Source: Viola odorata (Eukaryota; Streptophyta; Magnoliopsida; Malpighiales; Violaceae). From it: a stretch of 64,000 nt of DNA. Position numbers and translations under genes: made by a program. Shown here piece by piece: positions 36,763 to 47,346 of this stretch. The notes beneath the pieces were generated by a model. It had not been told where the DNA came from and did no database searches. It saw nothing but the letters and a program-made list of their open reading frames with translations. Positions within the stretch are counted from its first letter, which is position 1. Every line of letters begins with the position of its first letter. The stretch is taken from contig OY829542.1 of NCBI GenBank assembly GCA_963691705.1, positions 1,743,501 to 1,807,500 of the forward strand, given 5' to 3'.

Positions 36763-39700
36763 ATGGACTCCATTCTCCATCCGGATCCTCTCGTCCTCAG
36801 GCGCCTCCGCCATACCACCGCCGCCGCCGCCGCCGCCACCACCACCATCTTTGTCGCCGCTTCCTTCGCTCACCAGCTACCCTGCACCCTCATCTCTCCT
36901 CCCGCCCGTAAACTCCTCTCTCTATCCACTGTTCCTACCTCACCCCGCCGGCCTTCACTTGTCGCTGCTAGCGGAACCTTGACGGCCAATTCAATACCTG
37001 TATGTCATCTTATCCACTCGTACTTTACTACTTTTGAGAATTACGTTTACTTACTATTGTTCGAAATTGACGATTGATGCGCACCGATTGTGCTGCTTGG
37101 TGCTTGGTTTTTCTGAGTTGAGCAGTAGCAAGAAGTTATTGTCTGACAGCTCTTTGTTTCAAGTTTTATTACGTTTATTTGGTATTTTCGGATTCCAGCT
37201 AATGTTTATGGGAAACGGGTACTATTTTTTTCGCTGGTTAAGACGAAGAAAGTAGCTTAGGCTATGTTCTCTAGTTGATGTTGGTTTTTGTTTTAGTTGG
37301 GAAAAAGTGTTTGATGAGCATTGCCGCTAGTCGTTTTGTTAGTGTTAATGGCAATTCATGTGAAAGTGTACACACCAAATGCTTATAAGATTCAGTTTGT
37401 GGCTTCTGGCATTATCTGTGGAGACTGGAGAGAGTTGTGAAGGTTATAGGACTAATGACATTTTGCTCACCGAACTGTTAAATATGCAATTTAGATCGAA
37501 AGCAAACTCTGTTGCGTTTCTAAATAGTATTTTTCTCTCTCTTTATCAAAGTCATGCTATAGTTGAATGCTTTTGTTTAGTGCTTCTCATAATTAACAGT
37601 GTATTGCCCTTGTGTTTGCCTGAAGTAGCATTGGGTTGGCACTTTGTATTATTTCCAAAACTTACCAACTGAAAGAACAAGAAGTTAGTTGATGCCAAAT
37701 CTTGTGGCGCATGCGCCAAGATTTGCTCCTATTTATTTATCATTTACCTTTTTTCCCTAACATATCTTTTTTCTGTTTATCTCTGTATTTTATGGTCCTC
37801 TGCTGATATGCAGCCAAGAAGTGGAGTGTATACAGTTGGTGACTTTATGACAAAGAAGGAAGATCTGTGTGTAGTCAAGCCAACAACAACAGTGGATGAG
37901 GGTAATTTTGTGAATTCATGTTGTATTGGCATCTTCTGTTATTTTTTTACTTCTTCCACAAAATGATGTGTATGTTTTGTTGCTACAGCACTGGAAATTC
38001 TTGTAGAACATAGGATAACTGGTTTTCCTGTGATCGATGAGGATTGGAAACTGGTAGGTCCTTCTTCTAGGGAGCTGACAATGCCTTTTCTCTTTGTCTT
38101 TTTTCTTTTGCTCTCCATCAGTAGAGTTATTTTTTTCAAATTACTTAGAACATCTTACTTCTGAACTCTGCACAAATCTTTAAGTTAAGGCTTCACACTT
38201 TTGGAGGCAAGTCATAATAGTTGACTAAATTCTGTTCATCCAAAATGCAATTCTAAGTCCTATTTCAGCTATTTAGACTAACAGCTAAGCTGAGGGATCT
38301 TTTGCTTCAGCTTTTTTCTATATTAGCCTTGCCGACCTGTTTACCATGTTGTTATTCAACCTAAACACCCGTAATGCCACTCAACTTTGCTTTGGATCAA
38401 TTCTTATCTAGCTGGGGTTACCAAAATGCATCTGTCCTCCATATCTTGGACTAAATTGTACCAGAGTGTGACTATATAAGATATTAAGTTCCTACCCAAG
38501 GTCTATCCTCATTATCTTAGCTCTATTCCTCTTCCCCTTTCCACTCCAAACTTTTTGGTCACCTTTGGACAGAGCTAAACAACCTTGGATAATCAACTCA
38601 CAACTTTCCGTTCACAGATGTTACCCTGAGCAGTGAGCACCTTATTGTTACACTTGTTTTTTTTCTGCATCCTTGTTTGACCACAAACCTATCATAGCAC
38701 TCACCTTAGCTTTGCTCATCTGGATGTATTATTTCCTTAGTTCTGTACTTCCCAGCATCCTTGGCCTCATATTTTTTATCCTGGTAGTTTACGCTTTTGG
38801 AGCGGGGTATGGTATACTTTTATGTTCTCTTCAACATACTGACCTTATTTATGCCACTTTCATCAGCTGATAAGTCAATTGAAATGATTTGAGTTTTCTT
38901 TTCTATTATAGGTTGGTCTTGTATCAGATTATGATTTACTAGCATTGGACTCTATATCAGGTAATTTGAACCATGCAAACTAATCTTTGCATTTCCTTCT
39001 ATTCCATACACACAGATAAAAAAGAAAACACTGATTAATTTTCATGTCATTCTTGTCTGTTGGTCTGTTGGTCTGTTGCTATATCTTTTTATTAGGAATA
39101 CCTGGCTGAAGTTTTTCCAATATTTCTTCAACACTATAAAACATAGTTTACCAGAACTAAACTGGACATTGACCTGTTTTAGGTCTCAGTCAATGGATCA
39201 ACCGGGTTCAGCGGTTGGGTCACTAAAATGTAAAAAAATTAAAAAATTAAAAAAAGTATATATATATATATATATAACTTAAAGTTTTTGCGAGAAAATA
39301 TTGGTCTGACTGATACAACTGGTCTGCATTGACTGGTTTTTCCCTGGTCACATGCATTTCTGGCCCAAATAGCCAGACTGAACTGTTTTTTTTGTCCAGT
39401 TCACCTGTTTACCTGTCAAATGAGCCGGTCCTGTCCTGTTCTTATAACTATGCTGTAAGGTGGCACCAAACTTGCAACTCTTTATCTTTCAATTTGTGCA
39501 GCTATTAATGATGGACGAATAGTATGAAATGAATATGCTCATGTTTCTTGTTATTTACGCTTGATTCTTAATACGACTCTAGAGCCCCCTGCTACATATT
39601 GAAAATATTGACACTGTTCCTGTGGCTCGTGATACTACATTCTTTTGTATCTGAAAACATGCAAAGAAAAGTAGATGATTCTGAATTATATTGTCTAATT

Positions 39701-40780
39701 TTCTATTTCATACGAACAACTTTCCTGGAAAACGTTTTACACCTGTGGTTGACAATTGTCACAGATTGTACTCTTAAAGTGGTAAAAATTTACATTGAGA
39801 GTTTCTTGTATGTGCAATATTATAGCATAATGAAACTGGACATCATGATTGTGCAACTTTTCTCATGTATGACAATTTTCATGTTCAATTAGGTGGTGGG
39901 GGGAAAACTGAGAACAACATGTTTCCTGAAGTTGACCGCACCTGGAAAGTATGTGTGATCTTTCTCCTTTTGAATCATCCAGGCGTGCACATCTGTCATT
40001 GCATGGTTTTTATAATTCATCCACTAGTCATTAGTAGGTTATCGTTTTGTAAACTTGCCATCCTTTTAAGGATTTCTAGGCTAATCATTGTAGTTTCTTC
40101 ACAATTCATTGAGAAAAGCCAAGGTTTCTTATATAACGGAATGCTTTGAATTTGTACGTTCTCTATCTGTACTAAGTGGTCTTTTTATGTCGATGAATTC
40201 AATGGCACCTGAGATACCACACCAAGTCAGAAGAGAGGATTTTTTTTGCGTGGCACTTGTCAGTGCCATAATTGTTTTGTGATTCAACAGTGCATCTATC
40301 TGTGACTGCAGACTTTTATTGAGGTGCAAAAGTTGCTGAGCAAAACAAATGGAAAGGTTGTTGGTGATTTGATGACACCAGCCCCACTGGTTGTCCGCGA
40401 AACCACTAACCTTGAGGATGCAGCAAGGTTCTTTCACTTTCATTCTCCTCTAATTTAGTTTTACTTATAGCTTTTGCTTTATTTAGATCGTTCTAAAAGG
40501 TTTTAACATAAGATCAACTTTGAACCAATGTACGTAATGTCAGATTACTTCTCGAGACAAAATATCGTCGACTACCAGTTGTTGATGCTGATGGCAAGCT
40601 TGTAAGATATTACCCCTCCGCACTTTTTATTAGTACTTTTCTCTTTTATTTTCTCTCATGTTACAGTTGTGGCTTTAATGTAAACCATTGCTCTCACTCT
40701 TGAAGGTTGGAATCATCACACGAGGGAATGTAGTAAGAGCCGCGCTCCATATAAAGCGTATGATTGAAAACAAAGAATAA
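36763..40780 (+). CDS. CBSX: Plastid CBS-pair protein (CBSX1/CBSX2 type)
   Basis: Small protein with two cystathionine-beta-synthase domains. In Arabidopsis, CBSX1/2 bind adenosine ligands and activate thioredoxins in the chloroplast. Eight exons join in frame: 36763-36999, 37814-37901, 37989-38053, 38912-38960, 39893-39948, 40312-40427, 40544-40601 and 40706-40780, giving 247 residues. Residues 1-79 form an Ala/Ser/Arg-rich transit peptide with a poly-Ala run encoded by GCC repeats. CBS1 (about 84-147) includes YTVGDFMTKKEDLCVVKP and GFPVIDEDWKLVGLVSDYDL. CBS2 (about 178-242) includes VVGDLMTPAPLVVRETTNLE and RRLPVVDADGKLVGIITRGN. An in-frame ATG at 36670 would add 31 residues but lies in sequence unlike a transit peptide. 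Symbol is at subfamily level; CBSX1 and CBSX2 are not separated. Confidence 0.94.
37695..37726. repeat. Near-perfect palindrome in CBSX intron 1
   Basis: TGGCGCATGCGCCA (37704-37717) is a perfect 14-bp palindrome. It extends to AAATCTTG on the left and AAGATTT on the right, with one unpaired base. It is GC-rich inside an AT-rich intron. Confidence 0.7.
39257..39276. repeat. (TA)n microsatellite in CBSX intron 4
   Basis: TA run flanked by an A-rich tract and by a segment with repeated words such as GGTCTG, AACTGG and CAACCGGGTTC (39180-39440). These look like part of an old repeat inserted in the intron. Confidence 0.6.
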
Positions 40781-42922
40781 TATATCCATGTGTTTGCCAA
40801 GGAATTGGATCGGCCAATCTGGGATGGTTGTGCAATCAATTTCTTTTCCCGGAAAGAAGAGTTAGACGAGAAGGGAGGTAGGCTGCAATATACATACAAT
40901 TTTGGCGTTGTATCATGTATAAACACACAACAATCTGTATCTTTCCTAACGGCATAGCTACTGCTACTACACTTTTTCCTTCTTTTTTGACAAAAAGAAG
41001 ATAAAAATAAAATAAAATAGTTAGTTGTTAGATGAACATGCTCGTATTGTATCACATCACATGGACTCTAAACTTCCAAGTACTAGAATAGTAGAATAGT
41101 AGAATAGTAGAATAGGTGTATTTATGTTTTAGGTTGGTAGCTGCTATGCCCTAGTCTTCTTCACCTGCTTGTCCTTGCCATGCAATTAATTTGAACTGAA
41201 TCTGGATTTCTGTTTTTCTTTTCTTACTAGTATTATTATTCCGTACGGGCAGTGGTTGAATCGATCCGGCCATTGTTGGGATTGCAACTGTTGGGTTAGC
41301 AGGGGAAATAACTTCTTTTATTAATTGGAAACATTCCAACAAGACAAACCATACCACTCACGGATTTCTAGTTTGTCGCTCTCTTTGTGCTATTGCTTCT
41401 GAAAATATCTTCTCACCTTTTAAAGATGAGATGAAATTCTCTTATCGGTCACTTTGGAGTGTCCTTTCACCTCACCTCGAACAAAAGCGTAATTATTGTC
41501 GAGCAATGTTTGACATCAGTGATTTGTTCTATTTTTTAAAATCGAGCCGAAAATTTTAGTTAAAAAACATTAGTCATTTTGGTTTCTTACCCGCCAATCA
41601 TGGGTTGGTTTTTTTGTCAACTAGCACCAACAGGTGGCATACAATAGAAAGTTGGGAACTAAAAACATGGAGAAAACAAGTACAAACAAGTCAAAAATGT
41701 AAAGTAAAATATGAGATTAGAGGCCTACAGCAGGGGCTAATCCAATTGTTTAGAGGCCTAATCAGGCAATCAATTTTTTTTAGGTGTTATGTTTTTCTTT
41801 AACAGGTTAAAATACAGGAGCGGCGATTTTGACAATCAGGAAAAATATAAAATAAAAAATCGGAAGCAAAAATGAAAAACAAAAAAACAAACCATCAAGT
41901 TGGAGTTGGACCCATCCTAATAATCATGGTGCACTAGCAGGAAGAGCAATCACTTGTTTTCCACGGGTGGTTTCCCACAAACTCGAAACCAGAAAATACC
42001 TAACTCTACAAATCTTATCATTTTAGTAGTTAAAAAAACTTTAGTGGTTAGCATGGTGTAGACCATTGCTTGTTCCCTCCCTCTCCCCGTATTTCTCATA
42101 TTTCCCACGCTTTATTTATATAAATGATAGAATTATAGTTTAAAAGCTGAAACCGATATCTAACGTGTAAGTTACGATTAAAAGTTTTTCACTCGCGTTT
42201 TATTCACATAAATGATAAAATTATAATCGAAAGTTAAAATCAACGTCTAACGCGTGAGTTGACACATAAGTGATGGAGTTACGATTAAAAACTCCAACCT
42301 TTTATGAGCGTAAGACTTAATACTCTATGTGAGTAAAATATAAAGTATAAATGTAGAGCTAAAACGTAAAATGTGAGTTGAGACACGAAAAGAAAAACTT
42401 TTCTATGGAAACTGCCAACTTGGGTGACCCCGCAATCCTATCCAGTTGTGCTCTACTCTCCTCTCCCTCTGTTGTTGCATCCATTTCCTTTTTTGTCAAA
42501 TTGCCCACTTGACACTTAAAACAAGATTCAATTTACCAGAAATCCAACCGATAAACATTTATTAAATCATTAATCAAATACTTTTTTGGGTCTGCTTTTT
42601 TATTAGTTTTTTTATATATATTTTCAAAAAATGTAAAAGTAATTTACATTTACCATTTTACAGGGTTCAAAATTTTCTTATCATAAAAAAAAAAAAACTT
42701 ACTACTACAATTAAAAATAAAAATCAAGAAAATAAAACCCTAATCCGTAGCAAAATCATAACCACTAAAAATACCACTACATTAATTTAATTAATTAATC
42801 CACATATGATGAGGCATCATTGTTTGTTCAGCCACAACATTCTTGTTTTTTTTCTTTTTTTCCTTCCTTAATCAGCCTATCACATACCTTCTCAGCAAAT
42901 TTCCACTCACAGCCAGTTTACT
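40781..42922. other. Intergenic DNA between convergent CBSX and DEAR genes
   Basis: Contains the 3' untranslated regions of both genes. A four-fold TAGAATAG repeat lies at about 41086-41116, and a divergent tandem repeat lies at 42112-42300. No coding exon was recognised. Confidence 0.4.
42112..42300. repeat. Divergent tandem repeat, unit about 70-95 bp
   Basis: ATAAATGATAGAATTATAGT..ATCTAACGTGTAAGTT near 42120 is repeated as ATAAATGATAAAATTATAAT..GTCTAACGCGTGAGTT near 42210. A partial third copy is ATAAGTGATGGAGTTACGAT near 42267. Confidence 0.6.
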
Positions 42923-43489
42923 TTAACTTTTCCCCCACTCATCTTCGCCGTCCGAATCCTCCGGGTCGGGTATTTTATTCAAGTCAACCCGCTCCCCAAA
43001 AGAGGCTTTAAACTCTCTACTATCAATCACAGATTTATCGTTGTTGCTACTGATACTCATCGCCTGCCGATTATGGTGGTGGTGGTGGTTCAGCGCCGTC
43101 TCCAGAGCATCAACCCTAGCGCCGACCTCGGTGGCTTTTTTCCTTATCGACGCCGCCGACATGTCCCCACAAACCCCACCTCCGCCGCCGCCGCCAATAG
43201 CTTCTCCTGCCAAAAGCTCGGGGAAATTCAACCTCGCCGAAGGTCCCCTCAAATAGAACACCGCCGTGTCATAGGCTCGCGCCGCGGCCACCGGCGTCGA
43301 GTAAGACCCGAGCCAAATCCTGGACCGCTTATTGGGTTCTCGTATCTCGGCGACCCACTTGCCCCACTTCCTCATCCTTATCCCTTTATACCGCGCCACC
43401 TCGCTCTCCATCCTTCCGACGCCGGCGCCGGCGCTCCGCTTCCTTGTCCCCACCATCTCTTTATCCTCCCCTCCTGCTGCTGTTTCCAT
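42923..43489 (-). CDS. DREB/ERF transcription repressor, A-5 (DEAR) group
   Basis: Intronless gene for a 188-residue nuclear protein. A single AP2/ERF DNA-binding domain covers residues 34-91 ([19 protein letters not shown] and [16 protein letters not shown], ending [11 protein letters not shown]). It contains the WVAEIREP stretch, with the DREB-type valine at domain position 14. A C-terminal EAR repression motif, DLNKIP, is at 169-174, followed by an acidic tail ending DEWGKS. Between them is a poly-Gly run and a predicted helix ([20 protein letters not shown]) typical of the group. Known DEAR proteins bind DRE/CRT elements and dampen cold and defence responses. Arabidopsis relatives are RAP2.10 (At4g36900) and DEAR2 (At5g67190). 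The gene is convergent with CBSX. The codons are unusually G+C-rich for the window, with no sign of damage. Confidence 0.94.
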   Translation of the reverse strand: METAAGGEDKEMVGTRKRSAGAGVGRMESEVARYKGIRMRKWGKWVAEIREPNKRSRIWLGSYSTPVAAARAYDTAVFYLRGPSARLNFPELLAGEAIGGGGGGGVCGDMSAASIRKKATEVGARVDALETALNHHHHHNRQAMSISSNNDKSVIDSREFKASFGERVDLNKIPDPEDSDGEDEWGKS

Positions 43490-43769
43490 GGCTAAAAGAC
43501 GATAATAAAAAGAAGCCGAGAAAGGAAATTCTGAAAAAAGGAAAAGATTGGGGAGGAAAGGAGAAATCTTTCCCCAAATAACAAGATAATTATTAAATTT
43601 TCTTGGTGGGTTTTTCTAATTTCTGGTGTATTGATGAAGGGAGGATTAAGAATTGGAGGGATTGGAGGAAGAAGGTTATGATATTGGAGGGGGAAGAGGG
43701 TGTCCTATGGGTGAGCAAACACGTTTGATGTTTGGTGATGGTGTGTGTCCCTTTTTATTTTATTTTACT

Positions 43770-43788
43770 TTTAATATATAAATTTTCT
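43770..43788 (-). promoter_or_regulatory. Possible TATA box of the DEAR gene
   Basis: On the minus strand AATTTATATATTAAAAGT lies about 290 bp above the ATG, followed by a C/T-rich leader. Position and sequence are plausible for a plant TATA box, but transcript data are absent. Confidence 0.35.
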
Positions 43789-43799
43789 TTTCTTTTATT

Positions 43800-44350
43800 T
43801 TTTATTTTTTTTTGGAGCTAAATCCAAATTCACCGACACAAGAAATGCACTTATTTTATTAAAGGAATTTAAAGAAGAGGAGGTTACGTGACTGTGAGTT
43901 AGTTGATGGCGTTTGAGTAATTATCTATATTTGTATAAGTGATGTTTTCTATAAAATTTTATATATTTTTAACATTACTATTAATAGGTTTCATTATTTT
44001 TGTAAAATATGATATTATATGAAATTCTCGTAATCCATTCCGTATATCTAAGATATATATTCTAAGTACAATTAGGAGTTAGGACTCTAATACCCTTCTA
44101 ATCATTCCTTCTAAAATTAAATTGTTCCATAATCTTTATCGATAATATAATTAAGGAGTAATTAAGGAGTAATTTAGAATTTCTTGTCTCCAACCACGTA
44201 TTAAATAGGGGGTATAACACAACCATTTGCCAAGATTGTGATATGTGTTACCACATGTCAAATTCTTATTGGTTAGGAGTTTGGCAGCAATAGTATTTGA
44301 TCAAACTTAGCTTTTTATTAAGCTAAACTTTTAATCAGAGTACACATATT
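43800..44350. other. Gene-free AT-rich intergenic DNA
   Basis: Distal upstream region of the DEAR gene. No feature recognised apart from T-rich tracts and a duplicated TTAAGGAGTAAT at 44152-44173. Confidence 0.4.
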
Positions 44351-44351
44351 A

Positions 44352-44892
44352 CAGTTAAACCTCGATAAATGAATGCTCTTGGGACCAGCAAAAAATATTC
44401 GTTTAGTGAGTTTATTTACTTATCGATAAATGAATATATTATTCATTTATCGATAAATGAATTTTTATTCATTTAGATAGTATTTTTACATTTTTATTTT
44501 TTCGTATGATTATTTATTTTACATTTAATGTACAAATACGTATATAGACTATGTACATGCATCATGTACTTATAAGATTCTATGTATGGAATACTTAGAG
44601 TCTAAATACATGCAACATGTACTAATAATAATATTCTATGTATGGAATACTTAGACACTAAGACAATGTACCTAACAAGAGAACCTTTCTGTCATTCATT
44701 CTCTTATCATGTACTTTTAATGATTATTCATTTATATTTACATGGGGTCTTTAAGGATTCAAAAAAAATTATTCGTTAATGCATTTAGCGAGGTTATTCA
44801 TTTAGCCCATTTGCCCAAGTCGGGACCGGAGAAAATTATTCATTTGGCGAGGTTATTCGTTTATCGGACATTCATTTATCGAGGTTTAACTG
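44352..44892. mobile_element. pogo/Emigrant-like MITE
   Basis: Terminal inverted repeats CAGTTAAACCTCGATAAATG and CATTTATCGAGGTTTAACTG are perfect over 20 bp. They are flanked by TA on each side (44350-44351, 44893-44894). The repeat closely resembles the CAGTAAAACCTCTATAAATT ends of plant pogo-class Emigrant/Lemi elements (recalled). Subterminal copies of TTATTCATTTATCGATAAATGAAT and TTATTCATTTAGC-like words repeat inside. A direct repeat with TTCTATGTATGGAATACTTAGA occurs at about 44578 and 44634. No transposase reading frame is seen, so it is non-autonomous. Confidence 0.85.
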
Positions 44893-44894
44893 TA

Positions 44895-46530
44895 GTACAA
44901 AAATTCGAGTAAACGAGTAAAAAAATCCACTGGACCGTTTAATCTTCAAATAATTACTCTACAAAAATATGATTAAACTTATTTTTTCATGAATAGGTGA
45001 AATTTTAAAATTCTAATTTTGATGCACAATATACGATAATAAAAGTGTCGGGTAAAACTTATATCAATGAATTAGTTCAATTATACTTTTTGAAAAATAG
45101 AAAGGGTAAAGTTTCGGGTACGAATCACCTTATTTATAATTTTTATTTATGTTCGCGCACAAAAATTAGCTTAAAACTAACAAGAGAAAATGGAGTTTGT
45201 TGTTAATATTTTTATTTTATTTTCAACTGAAATTAATATCGTTCGAGTATTATCGGAGTCTCAAAAAAAGGTGGCTTTTCCAATATAATTTTCTTCGTTT
45301 TCAAGATACGAACTCTAAACCTTATTTAATTAAAAATAAATAATTTTTTTACCATTTGATCATAATTGAAGTTGATTGTTGGTAATATATATTTTAATGT
45401 ATATCGAAATAATTGTGGTTAACCAATATTATTTTGAGTTTGAATTTTATAAATGGAGAAAATTATACCGAGAGAATTACCCATATTTAAAAACTCAACA
45501 TCGATAATGCTCGAACATAATTATACTTCGGGAAGAAATTAATATGATAATATATGTAGGTGATAGGTGGCGACTGGTGGTGTCCTTATTTGTGGTCAGA
45601 AAGTAGTGGAATTCAAAAAGTTTGAGAGAAAAAGATAGAAAAAAAAACAGGGATGCCATCATCATGGAACCACATTATTTATTGTAATTTTTTCAATTTT
45701 TTTTCATATTTTAATGAATTTATAATTCTTTGATATTTTTTCATATAATAAATTTAATTTTGTGTCAATAAATATATAATTAATTGATTATTTAGTTAGT
45801 GGTAATTAAAGTACAAGTACTTAATTGATTTATTTATTTTTATTTATGAATTATGATGATGTTGTTGTTGTGATTTTATTAATTTTATATTATGAAGAGA
45901 GGCAATAAGGGTAGGTCGGTGGTCGGTGGATAGATACCGTTAGGAATTGACTTTCCCTCCACGCAATAACGATATGTTGGGGATTGACCTTTTTGTCCTT
46001 GTGATGTTCTTTTCATTTGTGTCAAAATTTAAGGTCTGTTTTGCCATTTAATCTTTCTTCATCATATCATTTACACATCAGGGGCGGCTTTAATTAATTG
46101 GGCATGCATTATTAATTATTTCTCTTCTTCTTTCATTTTTTAATGTTTATGGAAAATTCCTGCTTTTTACCTTTTTCTACTGTCTTTTTACTGTCTTTTC
46201 GGGGAAATCTTCTCTCTTTATTTACTTGTTAGGTCAAGTAATTTTTTTTTAATTAAAACAACCACTAGAATTGATCTAGGGTAAAAAATTGGGAGAGATC
46301 TTAAAAAACATGTAACGGTTCTTTTTAAGAAATAAAGATATATTTAGAAGTTATTCAAATGTTTAATATTTGTAGCTCGTAGATGGTTAATATAAGTAGT
46401 TCGGCTCGATATTTTTATTTAATTTAAAACAATTGTTGCTACTTTTTCAGGGGCATTGTGATAAAGTGCCTTCAAAATTTACTTAGAGTAGTAAAATATT
46501 TATTTAATTTGAGATAAATTAAAATTCTTC
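44895..46530. other. Gene-free AT-rich intergenic DNA
   Basis: No coding exon or RNA gene. CAGGGGCGGCTTTAATTAAT at 46079 resembles the left end of the hAT element at 61927, but no matching right end was found. Confidence 0.4.
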
Positions 46531-46536
46531 AAAATA

Positions 46537-46663
46537 CTCCCTCCGGTCTCTAAAATATGACGTTTTTCTACTGAATGTTACTGTACACTTTACTTGACTC
46601 TTGGGTGTTTACTTTACTGAATGTTACTGTTTCAGAAAGTCATTTTTTAAAAACCGGATGGAG
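46537..46663. mobile_element. Short CTCCCTCC-end MITE
   Basis: Begins CTCCCTCCGGTCTCTAAAAT and ends TTTTTTAAAAACCGGATGGAG, with TA on both sides (46535-46536, 46664-46665). It contains two direct ACTGAATGTTACTGT copies (46571, 46617). At 127 bp it is shorter than the related 36242 element but shares its left end. Confidence 0.75.
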
Positions 46664-46665
46664 TA

Positions 46666-47188
46666 TCATTTAATTTAAGAAGAATAAAATACTAGATAGT
46701 AGCATACACAGATTTAGTTAATATGAGAAAATAGATGGACTAAAACGTCATTTCCATTGTACATTAAAATCTTGTCTACTATATATAACTATTTATTGGT
46801 AATTCGAAGAAATTCTCTCTCCTTCTTTAGTTTATTTATGTTATCAGATATTTGTCTTTTTATGAGTGAGAATGTTTCATTTTGCTTAAAGATTCATCAT
46901 ATATATATAGTACTCCAATAAATATGGCTTAAAGTTTTCAAATTCTTTATGGGCGTTATAATGTATTTATAGATTGTTTATGCTTTTTTTATTACTATAT
47001 CTTTTGGTTATTAAGCGCACTAATTACGACACACCATTCATAAATTTAGCATATCATTCTTAATCATAGGGTAGGGAGGGTTAGTTTAGTTGTGGTCCAA
47101 TAATATTAAGTTACTCGCTCATCTTTTAATTTAGGTTTTAAGCACGAATTTAAAAAATTAAACAAACCATGTTAAATAAACCCAGCTA
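46666..47188. other. Gene-free AT-rich intergenic DNA
   Basis: Nothing recognisable. Confidence 0.35.
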
Positions 47189-47196
47189 TTAAATAT

Positions 47197-47338
47197 GAGT
47201 AATGCTAAGTAGTACATTCAAACAGTACACCAAATCAATCATGATTGTACCACGTCGATCGAAAATTATAAAAATGTCATTGATTGACCTGGTGTGTTAT
47301 TTGAGTGTTTTGTTTAAGTGTGCTACCTAGCATTACTC
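47197..47338. mobile_element. Small MITE with GAGTAATGCTA ends
   Basis: The left end GAGTAATGCTAAGTAGTAC and right end GTGCTACCTAGCATTACTC form an inverted repeat (17 of 19). The sequence ATTAAATA occurs directly on both sides (47189-47196 and 47339-47346), fitting an 8-bp target duplication of a hAT-type insertion. It is 142 bp and non-coding. Confidence 0.7.
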
Positions 47339-47346
47339 ATTAAATA

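Noticed and set aside
43041..43495. Plus-strand ORFs opposite the DEAR gene
   Set aside because: Mirror images of a G+C-rich coding sequence on the other strand. The repetitive Val/Trp/Pro runs come from the CAC/GGT repeats of the real gene.
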